From positions 930,001-994,000 of the forward strand of contig JYIP02000003.1 of assembly GCA_001051155.2 (NCBI GenBank): DNA of 64,000 nucleotides. The letters run 5' to 3'. Shown here one piece after another: positions 48,539 to 57,739 of this stretch. The stretch is from Chrysoporthe austroafricana (taxonomy: Eukaryota > Ascomycota > Sordariomycetes > Diaporthales > Cryphonectriaceae). Position 1 is the first letter of the stretch; each line of letters begins with the position of its first letter. The notes under the pieces are model-generated. The model saw nothing but the letters and a program-made list of their open reading frames with translations, ran no database searches and was not told the origin of the DNA. Both the position numbers and the translations under genes were made by a program.

Positions 48539-49151
48539 GTGTGTCAAGGCAGTAGCTCCTTTTCGGCTAGCAAAAAAGCCAAGAGGGTGCTATTTCCAGG
48601 AGTCAATCCATTGTCTTGAATGCCGAATTGAGTGGCAGCATATCTTTCTTCGCGCTCTTCTATAGTCGAGTCCGGACCTGGGGGTGGGTCGAAGAAGATA
48701 TACTTAAGATCAATGCCGTTGATGTCCATTCCGGTGTCCGACTATCATTAGTAACAATTACATGGCAAAAATGAGACAGTAATTTCATATCAGTAAGCCG
48801 GTATCAGCTGTCCCGGCCTTTGAAAACCCTGAACTGTGGCAAAGAACGCGTACAAAACACTTCGAATTCGAAAGTCCAAACTCTAGATCGCACTGAAAAG
48901 AGCGTATCAGGTCAATTACAATCATCGTACACTCATCTGAAAGACCTGCCTTCAGCTTCATCATAGATGCACCGCCTGTCCTAGATCCCAAAACCCATTC
49001 CAAGATAGTTCATGACCACCGATCGCTGGCCCACCCCCAACAAAGCCTAAATAATTTACCTCCCGGATGCACCATCCCGAACGCCCACCGCCGAAGGCCC
49101 TAGAAAAGAAAAAAGGATATCCCGTCCCCAAAAAGCGAAGAAACGTGGCGC
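48539..49151. other. Convergent interval downstream of the repeat protein
   Basis: The 3' ends of the quinone oxidoreductase (plus) and the repeat protein (minus) face each other. A possible extra 3' exon of the repeat protein (48961-49099) lies here. Otherwise no gene is seen. Confidence 0.5.
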
Positions 49152-50354
49152 TTACAGAATGCTCTCGACATCCTTGAGGATGTCGCCAATGCTGAAGCGG
49201 GCATCGAGGCCATCACCACGTCGGAGGATGCTGGAGATGACGCTCTCACCATCCTTCAGGAGGTCGGAGAAGGAGAAACGGGCATCAAGGCCATCACGGC
49301 GGAGGATGCTGGAGATGACGCTCTCGCCGTCCTTGAGAAGGTCGGAGAAGGAGAAGCGGGCATCGAGGCCATCACGGCGGAGGATGCTGGAGACGACGCT
49401 CTCGCCGTCCTTAAGGAGGTCGGAGAAGGAGAAGCGAGCATCAAGACCGTTGTCACGCTTCAGGATGCTCTCGACGTCCTTCAGAATGTCGCCAATGCTG
49501 AAGCGGGTATCGAGCTGCTCGCCACGCTTGAGGATGCTGGAGATAACGCTCTCACCGTCCTTGAGAAGGTCGTTGAAGGAGAAACGGGCATCAAGGCCGT
49601 CACGCTTCAGGATATTCTCAACGTCCTTGATGATATCGCCGAAGCTGAAACGGGCATCGAGGCCATCACGCCTCAGGATGCTGGAGACAATGCCCTCGCC
49701 GTCCTTGATGAGGTCGGAGAAGGAAAAGCGGGCATCGAGGCTGTCGCGGGGCAGGATACGGTCGATGGGTTCGTACACGGTATTATCGCGCTTGAGGATG
49801 CTCTCGACGTCCTTCAGAATGTCTCCGACGTTGAAACGGGCCTGCATTTCGTGAGACTTAGCCGCAGAAGGACCCTTCTGGGCGCCGTGGCCGGAGTGGC
49901 CGCCCTTCTGAGCATGCTTGTCGTGACCCTTGTGCTCGGCCTCGCGCCTCAGGATGCTGGAAACAATGCCCTCGCCGTCCTTAATGAGGTCCTCGAAGGA
50001 GAAGCGGGCGTCCAGACCCTCGTCACGCTGCTTGAGGATGCTGGAGACGATGCCCTCGCCGTCCTTGATGAGATCCTCGAAAGAGAAGCGGGCGTCTAGA
50101 CCCTCATCACGCTGCTTGAGGATGCTCGAGACGATGCCCTCACCGTCCTTGATGAGGTCCTCGAAGGAGAAGCGGGGGTCGACCTCGCTACGCTCGTGGG
50201 CCTTGGCGCCATGGTGAGAAGCCTCCTTGCCGTGGTGAGAAGACTCCTTGCCGTGGTGAGATGCCTCCTTGCCGTGGTGCTTACCCTCGTGCTTGCCCGG
50301 AGCCGCGACGGCGGCGGCCGCAAAGAGAGCCGTGGTGATGGTGAAGAAACGCAT
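49152..50354 (-). CDS. Secreted multi-repeat protein, putative Kex2-processed peptide precursor
   Basis: A 400-residue protein with a classic signal peptide (about residues 1-18). A His-rich segment follows with HHGKEAS-type repeats (about 20-55), then 12 related peptide repeats to the end. Eight are long (pattern LDARFSFxDLxKDGExxxSSIL) and four are short (pattern RFxxGDIxKDVExIL). They are separated by nine RR or KR pairs, usually followed by DG; two early junctions read KQRDEG instead. A second His/Gly-rich spacer splits repeats 3 and 4. This is the architecture of fungal precursors cut by the Golgi protease Kex2 into many small secreted peptides. The repeats have no Cys, Trp or Tyr, so Tyr-centred cyclisation as in dikaritins is unlikely. 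They look amphipathic. No known family was recognised; function is not assigned. Confidence 0.85.
   Translation of the reverse strand: MRFFTITTALFAAAAVAAPGKHEGKHHGKEASHHGKESSHHGKEASHHGAKAHERSEVDPRFSFEDLIKDGEGIVSSILKQRDEGLDARFSFEDLIKDGEGIVSSILKQRDEGLDARFSFEDLIKDGEGIVSSILRREAEHKGHDKHAQKGGHSGHGAQKGPSAAKSHEMQARFNVGDILKDVESILKRDNTVYEPIDRILPRDSLDARFSFSDLIKDGEGIVSSILRRDGLDARFSFGDIIKDVENILKRDGLDARFSFNDLLKDGESVISSILKRGEQLDTRFSIGDILKDVESILKRDNGLDARFSFSDLLKDGESVVSSILRRDGLDARFSFSDLLKDGESVISSILRRDGLDARFSFSDLLKDGESVISSILRRGDGLDARFSIGDILKDVESIL
49159..50185 (-). repeat. Imperfect tandem coding repeats (78-bp and 66-bp units)
   Basis: The DNA under the peptide repeats is itself tandemly repetitive, with 78-bp units for the long class and about 66-bp units for the short class. 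The last long units (49216-49450) are nearly identical, showing recent duplication or gene conversion. Earlier units are more divergent. The other strand carries a mirror open frame that is only a by-product. Confidence 0.85.
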
Positions 50355-50576
50355 CTTGATTGGTCAAAAAAGAGAAAGGACTTGAAGAGAGAGACCTGAA
50401 GCGGGTCGGCGGTAATGGAAGATGGCAAGGAAAGACGAGGTTGAACAACGGCAAAGGAAACTGTCGTAAGCGACCAGCGCAGAAGCCGAAGTACAAAGAC
50501 CAAGGAAAAGATGGAATGTTGATGAGGTAGATGATGAAGTGTACAGTTAGAGACAACATGACAGACGAGAGGTTTC

Positions 50577-50583
50577 TTATATA
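50577..50583 (-). promoter_or_regulatory. TATA box of the repeat-protein gene
   Basis: TATATAA on the minus strand lies 222 nt upstream of the ATG at 50354. The leader in between is CT-rich on the coding strand, as in many strongly expressed fungal genes. Confidence 0.5.
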
Positions 50584-53445
50584 CCGGGCAGACTCATCAT
50601 CATCTTGACAGGCGTCCGCCGTCGAGGCCCTGCGCTCCCACACCGTCCTCCCCTCCTCCGCCCCAAGGAGCTCTCTTGGTCGGTGTGCCGGCCTCACGGC
50701 CGGCGAGGATCTCTGGGAGCTGAAACCCGACACAGTACGGCGACGATGGCGCGTCGCGCCGTGTGTCGAACGTCCCTAAGTTCAGTACCAGAGGAAGAGT
50801 GAGTGCGTGTGGTGCGGGCCGCGATCCTTCGACGCCCACAGGCCCCTGGCCAGCACGCCCCGTCCGGGGTAGCCAAGGCTCGGTGTCCGTCCTGGTTCTC
50901 GGGCCAAGCCCCCCGGGCCAAGCCCCCTGGGCCATCGCTGAGGGGTTTGAGACTGGGCAGCGCAGTTCGACCGGTCGGATCGGCCAGCCGAGATGGGCTC
51001 GGACAAAAAGTTATTGTAGGTGCATTGCATGCAGCTCGCTCAAGGCCCGGCGGATCGCGGCCGCGATCTTAAGACCTGATCCGGACTAGACCCATGCCTC
51101 CGGGGTGCAATTATTAGCTAAGACGTTGCCTCCGCAAGGCCCGTAAGCTTACCGCTTGCCCTGGCCTAGAATCTTCGCCATGAGGGCGTGGGACGATGGG
51201 TAGCACACCTCGCCTGGCTGCAGGCGGATGCCTTTGTATCTGGGTTTCATGCAGGTCAGATTTGTTTCCCGAGGGCCGCTAATGCCAGGAACGAGCACCT
51301 TTGTGTAGCACACAGCCATGCTCTCTCTCTCGTAAGCACGCTGTGATTTGTTCCGCGGCAAGGTGTGAGATCTCTATCAAGAAACGGTGCGTCGCTACCT
51401 ATAGATCTGTCCACGTCATCTCCTTTCCACGTTTAAGTAAGCAGTTGTCGTGGCCCCTGGGCCTGCCAGAGGAAAACGAAACGGCCATGCGTGGTCGCTA
51501 CCCCCTCCCTCCGCCTCGGCCCTTGATACAAGTAGTGCGACACCAAACCGACGAACGTATGAATGTCAGATCGAGCCCGCGTACGGAGGGCTGCAAGCTA
51601 TGGCCGCCGGCCTACTCATGAATACCGGTGCCTTGGCTGGGCAAGCTGGGGTAGCGGGTGACAGGGTCTGGGGTAGCCTTACCACAAGGTGGCCAATGGC
51701 GTGGGAGTTCGCATCCTCATACGGGCAGCTAAGTCGGCATGGCAGGGCTCTAAAAACAGAGTGCGCTATACCCAGTCTTGTCCCTCCGCAGCCGACCCAA
51801 CGTCCCGGGCTCTGAAGAAGGCCAGAAATGCAGGGGGTGCCCTGGAAATGAGATAAGCTCGAGATTCCTCCACGTACACGCACACCCGCCGATGCGGTAA
51901 GAAGATGAGGGAGGGAACACGTCGTGCGGGCACGCAGCACGGTCTCTCATCCGAGGTTCCACATGGGCGACGGCCACATGTTCAGACGCATACACCGCTT
52001 CATGTTTAAGTGCTCTTCTGATTATGTGTTTCCCCGCAGTCTGCCCCATCCTCGCGCTCATGGCATTTAAGCTATACTGTGTACACCCTACAGATTTGGT
52101 ATAGATACCCACCCAGCCCACGTGGTGTCTATTCTTGGGAACGTGTAACGGCTCGACGGCAGTTTCCTGCGCCTGTAAGCTGGCCCTTGGTCCTCCCGGC
52201 TACGTGATCCCGTCTGCTAATCTGGGACTTGATCCAGGCACCTGAATTTCCAAGTGCCGGCTATTCGGAATGCAATAAGTATTTAGCTACATTATAAGCT
52301 TCCATTAAGCAGCCACAGGTCCAAAAATACGCCTAAGGGAATCAAAACCCAAAGTGCCGATTTGCCGATTACTCGGGCCGTCCCCGATGCCTTCAATCCA
52401 TTTCTTCGGAAAAGAGGGCTATCAAAGAACAACAGGCTGAGCCAAGCCGACTTTACCTCAAGGAAAATGATGCCACGATGCTGGGACGTTCTCATGAGGT
52501 CGGTAACAGGAAGATCCGTGCCCGACAACACTTTGATCACGGCACTGACACCTCAACGAACGCTTAGCAATTGAGTTTTGAGAAGCGTCCAGATACCTGT
52601 CTCATCTTGAAGCCAACAAGCTGACCCCCTCTCTTCCAGCTACGCCGTCACTATACGCAGAGGTTCTGTACTGAAACACATCGCACTCGATAGACACTTA
52701 AACTACGATGTCTTGAAGACTAGGCCAACCCCATCCGCTGACTCTACATACATACCGCAGTCATGCTACATCCAGTCCGAGGACAATGATTAGCTCCGGT
52801 CTCTCAAAGTTACACACGAGCACTGACGAAGCCATAAGCATCATCCCGTCCATCAAGGCGATCATGCCCGTCTCCCGCTCACAATGCCTACGCTTCGATC
52901 AGCATTTCGAAAGTTTCTATGGTGAACAAAAGTCATACAATGCAATATCGGTCTTTCTACAGCCTCTTCTTACCACCACTGAAGAAACTCACCCCTGCTG
53001 CGATTGAAATGCTGGCAGCATACATTTCCTTGACAGGTCACTTTCAATGATCCAACGAAGAATGCCACTTCTGCGATTCAGGTCCATGGAGTAACCACAT
53101 CGGCGCACAGAGTGGTAACCTAAGATAGAGGCGATGAGGGTGTCATTGAAAGGGAACTCCACTATAGTGCACTGTCTTCTAAGTACAATGAGTATGCTAC
53201 TGTTGTAGGAGTACCTAGAGTCTGCATTTGGTAATGGACTTTCAGTCTAGATATCCATACAGTTCCCCATGGTGCAGCCCGTTCTCATCCTAGGCTAAAT
53301 ACGACCTGCATAACTTTGAAATGCGACATTGGGGGATAAAGCGGTTGAGTTTGAGATCTTGGTTTGTAGCAGGCCGTTTGGCCATTGTCATAGAGTTCCA
53401 GGGTTGTGTTAGACAAAGGACTAGTTCGCGGTGTTTCAGTCGCGT

Positions 53446-53461
53446 AATTACCTAGGTAATT
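53446..53461. promoter_or_regulatory. 16-bp palindrome AATTACCTAGGTAATT
   Basis: A perfect 16-bp palindrome shares the ACCTAGGT core with the three cluster palindromes but has different flanks. It lies about 480 nt before the ATG at 53943. Function is unknown; it may be a common intergenic motif in this genome. Confidence 0.3.
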
Positions 53462-53942
53462 TCTATCACTACCATGAAATCTTCCAAAAATCACAAGCTC
53501 AGAAAATAGGTCTCCAGAACATCAAATGCCAAGACAATGCGATCACAAAAGTACCGTAATTTATGGACCACATGTTATGGATATTGACCATAGAATTGTC
53601 TGATGATTACGAAGTGAGCTAAAGCATCTCATCTACGAGCTTCGAATGTGATGGCAAGTAATAAGGATTTCCATTTTGCAAGACATTATGAAATACCGTA
53701 AAAGTTCCATGAAACATGGAGAGTCTTTCAGGAAGTGAATCTCATGGTAAAGTTCAGATGGTAAGAAAATTCCTGCGTGCAGTAGAACATGGCTCGGACC
53801 ACTCATTCACTTCACTGCATACCGACAGAGCTTCATCAACTTTCACCAACTAACATCCAACCAAGCTCGTTCTTTCAACGTGTCACCTAAGATCACCACC
53901 GTTGTCAGACCCTTCCAACGCTTTCGCATCGACAACATCAAC

Positions 53943-55025
53943 ATGCCAGAGCCCGGGTTCAAGAGGACACCACCGAGAGCACCTCGGGCCATGCGAGACC
54001 TTGCTACCAAGAGCAATGAACAGACATCAACTAGTCTGTACACAGAGCCAAATGGATCTGTCTCAGGCTACAGCTCTCCAGCTACGCCGATCACATTCGA
54101 GCCTCTAGCAGACCACACACAAACGAACACGACGGTAGCACCCTTGCCTGCTCGCACATCTGATGCCCCCACCTCCAATCCAGCAGATCTCGATTGGGGC
54201 GATCAAGAAGACCTCGATTACAACAGTGCCGATGGCTCACATGGCAATTCGCTAGTTTGGATGAGCAAAGAGGAGAAGCTGCGCGTTGACTTCACGCGAA
54301 TGCGGGAGAACGCCCACCATCTGGGCTTCGCGACATCGCAGTACCTGCCCCAGAACATCGTCGAATACGCAGAGGCCCGGTACCATGGCGTATTGCGTAG
54401 GGTAAGACTCTTGAAGGAGAGAATCAAACAGCGCGATGCGGCGATGCGCCTGCTCAACAAGGCGAAGACGTGGCAGGCTACCCATGCCAACCTCGCCGGC
54501 GACCCGAACTTACTGCACGACAATACCCTCCTACAAAGATACCTGGCCATGACTGCGCCCAAGCTCACCTTACATCCTTTACACTTGAGCAAGACGAAGT
54601 CACAGGTCGACTGTTGGTCGGCGTTCTTCGCCAAAGACAGCCGTTCCAAGCAGACCTCGTCTGGGATGGACCCTCGTACCGACGGCTATTGGCCATCCAT
54701 CGCAGAGTATCGAAAATTCCGGGCAGCTGCTACTCGGGCTGGAATAGGAAATACTCTTGGCCGGCACTCCTACTGGCCTACACCGCCGAAATACGCCCTT
54801 CCTGCGGGGGATACTGCTCTCGTCGTTGACCAAGACGACTACAACGACCGTCAGCCTTCCTCTCATCAGCGTCGGGACCTGACGATGGGCTGGAATGGCA
54901 CTACCGATCTCTCGCATGAAGACACCCAACCAGCCGAGGCTATCACACTGGATCAACTACGGCTCCTCAATCCTACCTTGGAGGCCTTCATCTGCTCGAT
55001 CGAAGATATGGACTCCAACAACTGA
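53943..55025 (+). CDS. Unrecognised protein, 360 residues
   Basis: An open frame with coding character but no family I recognise. The first 110 residues are disordered (Pro/Ser/Thr-rich) and end in an acidic WGDQEDLDYNSADG segment. A helical central part (about 120-210) carries many Arg, Lys and Leu and could form a coiled coil (EARYHGVLRRVRLLKERIKQRDAAMRLL). The C-terminal part is Trp/Tyr/Pro-rich then acidic. After the stop, a different frame stays open to 55227 and reads EEMERYQREIKEQQG, which looks like a genuine charged helix. The gene may therefore be longer through an unspotted intron or a frameshift. It lies in a gene-poor stretch with no informative neighbours. Confidence 0.6.
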   Translation: MPEPGFKRTPPRAPRAMRDLATKSNEQTSTSLYTEPNGSVSGYSSPATPITFEPLADHTQTNTTVAPLPARTSDAPTSNPADLDWGDQEDLDYNSADGSHGNSLVWMSKEEKLRVDFTRMRENAHHLGFATSQYLPQNIVEYAEARYHGVLRRVRLLKERIKQRDAAMRLLNKAKTWQATHANLAGDPNLLHDNTLLQRYLAMTAPKLTLHPLHLSKTKSQVDCWSAFFAKDSRSKQTSSGMDPRTDGYWPSIAEYRKFRAAATRAGIGNTLGRHSYWPTPPKYALPAGDTALVVDQDDYNDRQPSSHQRRDLTMGWNGTTDLSHEDTQPAEAITLDQLRLLNPTLEAFICSIEDMDSNN

Positions 55026-55227
55026 TTGCAGGAGGCTGTCTATGGGCCCGAAGGTAAAAGCCTGGCCAAACCGAGCACATGATCTGGAAGAGATGGAACG
55101 GTATCAGCGGGAGATCAAGGAACAGCAAGGTGTTAACCCGCTGAACGGAGTTGAGAGTGAAGGTGAAAAGAGGCGGGAAGAGCTATTGGCATCAAGTGTA
55201 CGACACCAACCTTGGACGGAGAGATGA

Positions 55228-56150
55228 TTAATTTCATCCAGGGAAACATACTATTAAGATGACAAGCCGTCGTTGTCACAAAATCAAACCTGATTCGGCC
55301 GCATACACTTGACATGGCGAGAATCATCTTTACGAAGGCAGGAATCAAAAATTTACTTGATCCTGAATGTTGCGAGTTTGAATTCCACTTGATAATCAGT
55401 GGTGACCAATTCATATCAATTTTGAAATCCTCTGAGCACAATTACTCCATAAATGCTTGTCTTGATTAAAGAGCCAAGACCACAGTGAGATACACATGCC
55501 TTTCAGCTGGCCTTGGATTTGAGGTATGACAGAATTGTTAAGATCCAGATGCTTCTTTTCTGGTCTATGAAATGGAGGGAAGTGAAACGACTATGGCAGC
55601 TAGGGGACATTTAAGGATAAACATTTGGGACTTAGCTTTCATTCTTGTATAACGATCTCAAATAATTCCATGCATGTCAGGTACATGATACCCCGCCTAG
55701 AGAGCAACGGTTGTAAGACAGCAAAGTGGATGAGGCAAGATCTCGCTGACAGACATTCCATGTGGGTGCTTGCAGGGCAAGATTCTTCTGCGCATCCATG
55801 TAAGCTGGGTGTTTACTCTAGGTCGTCAAAACAATATTAATGCAACCACTTCCCACACGAAGTCCTCGGTCAAGAAGGATCAGCAACAACTCCCAAATGA
55901 GTCTCTAATAACGAGTAAATAACCGGGCAGCCTCTATCAACATCCGGCGCCTGACTGCGCCAAGATACTCCTGTTGGGAGCCTCCTTCGCGGCCATAGCC
56001 ACTGTGACAAGCCCCAGTACGCAGTCCGGTCTCTGGGCTAGTCGCTAAAAAGACGATGAGAAATCTTTTCCATGACGTATACAACGTTACACCGCATCTC
56101 AACATGGGGCAGTCCTCCCTCTTCCCCCAGACTATCAGCGAATATTTGGT
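55228..56150. other. Intergenic stretch
   Basis: AT-leaning sequence with no supported gene. Confidence 0.5.
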
Positions 56151-56175
56151 GGTGTTGGCTATAAAGCAGGCAGCA

Positions 56176-56844
56176 ACACCTAACCTGCAAGCTCCTATGC
56201 AACGAAGAGGCTGCCCGGAGCCACATGAAGGTGAAGGAGATGGCCAAGCAGCGGCTGGAGCTTGCGGATAGTGAGGACATCTTCGACGTCGACGAGCTCT
56301 CAGCCCAGGGGTTGGACCTGCCTGCCCCTCGACCATCAGACCTCCAGCTCTTCCGTGGTAGGAGGATGAAGGACGCGCTGTCGGCCGTGTTTGCTGTCGA
56401 CTCATGCTTCGATGGCATCTCTCACGATGTCGACAACAGAGAGGAGAGTGGCTGGCCACCCATTACCTAGTACATGGACTGGAGAGCGTTTCGACAAGGC
56501 CGCAGCCTTCCTCTAAGGTCGAGCCTCACACACTTTCAAAGCTAGCACCACGATGACTGGCCTGCTCCACGCGCGAGCGATCCGTGTCCCTATGACGCTG
56601 ACTGCATAACTAAAGACGAATACAATTTGCGCCCTTCCTCATTCAGACAACGATGGGATCACCGATGCGATCTGCCAGTGTCAGAAGAATTCCCACCTCC
56701 AGCCGAGATCACGACGTTCCAGCTCCGTTTGTTCAATCGCGGTATGGAGGACTTGATTCACGAGATCGACATGTTTGCTGCGAAGAAGCTCAGGATATCT
56801 CCGGGCCAAAAGCTCCCGCTGATGAAGGTTTACGACATGGAGAT

Positions 56845-56892
<48 letters not shown>

Positions 56893-56962
56893 CCCGGGAA
56901 AAAAAACGAGCAAAAAGCAGGGGGGGGGGAGAGGAGGCGAGCGCGCTTGTGACACANAAAGG

Positions 56963-57045
<83 letters not shown>

Positions 57046-57142
57046 GCCTGAGAAGAAACCCTGGCCAACACGAAGGCTGCGATTAGAGAGAGCTCGAGCT
57101 TTTGTGAAAAGCGGGTGGCTTGTGGGATTCCGTCAGCCCTAG
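56176..57142 (+). pseudogene. Broken or misassembled hypothetical locus with poly-A runs
   Basis: Two plus-strand segments look coding but do not join into one gene. The first (about 56176-56470) reads TCKLLCNEEAARSHMK, a zinc-knuckle-like start, then an acidic helix-rich stretch. The second (about 56618-56846) reads FQLRLFNRGMEDLIHEIDMF and runs straight into 44 consecutive A at 56847-56890. A GC-rich patch, one N at 56957 and 80 consecutive A at 56963-57042 follow. The translated lysine run is surely an artefact. Either the real gene is damaged or the sequence is wrong here. No function can be given. Confidence 0.4.
56847..57042. repeat. Poly-A (44 nt), N, poly-A (80 nt) block
   Basis: The only ambiguous base of the window (56957) sits between two homopolymer runs far longer than any other here. 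The intervening bases include C5 and G9 runs. This looks like collapsed or low-quality sequence. Confidence 0.85.
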
Positions 57143-57739
57143 CACTAGCATGCGACCAGGTAGCATTCACACTCTGGACGTCCATGAAGAAGCCGAGCCA
57201 GCACTACATGCTCTTTTAGCATGTGATTTCCGGCCTGGCTGCTAGATCTAGCCACGACTATTCTGAGCCCTGGAAGACGGGTTCATGACAAAATCTGCCT
57301 GCCGATGTTCTACAGTAGGGGCAGACATTTTCCTTTTGCAAGGTGGATTATTGCTCAAGAGTGCGAATTGCTTAGCTTTTATTTGGTTAGCGAATTCGTC
57401 GCTAGAGATATAAATCGTGATGACGACTGGTCGGCTAGAGGCTATCGCAAAGGATCAGGTAGTATCGAGAGCACGTTGGGTATAACGATCCAAAATGCGG
57501 AAACCGGGGTCTACCGCCGTAGCGGATGTATGAGCCCGCAATACGGGATCTCCAATGTGGGGGCGCAAGGGGCATTACGGTTGTTACCTGGAACGTCGAT
57601 CCGTCCGTTAGACAACATCGAGAGTCCACGCGACCCGGTCTGCAGCTAGCATTCCTCTTTCGTTTCTGTTTTATTCCAAGCGATGGTGTAGGCGCCACAC
57701 CTCTCTGCCAAAGCGGCACTTCTCCTACCCAAAATCACG
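57143..57739. other. Upstream region of SEC6
   Basis: An open frame at 57305-57649 has no domain and lies where the SEC6 promoter and leader are expected. No gene is supported. Confidence 0.5.

Larger units (their letters stand above)
50355..53942. other. Long gene-poor stretch upstream of the repeat protein
   Basis: 3.6 kb without a supported gene. Overlapping frames near 50600-51090 are on both strands and GC-rich with no domain. The left end holds a pyrimidine-rich leader for the repeat protein. A 16-bp palindrome around CCTAGG lies at 53446-53461. Confidence 0.5.

Noticed and set aside
49159..49854. 231-codon plus-strand frame opposite the repeat protein
   Set aside because: Mirror of the tandem repeats. 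The minus-strand frame has the signal peptide and processing sites.
49159..50185. CRISPR-like regular repeats
   Set aside because: Repeats are 66-78 bp, coding, without unique spacers, and the genome is fungal.
50600..51090. GC-rich overlapping frames on both strands
   Set aside because: Frames on both strands are mutual shadows; no motif.
56627..57142. 171-codon frame with long poly-lysine
   Set aside because: Translation of the poly-A runs and the N; treated as a sequence artefact.
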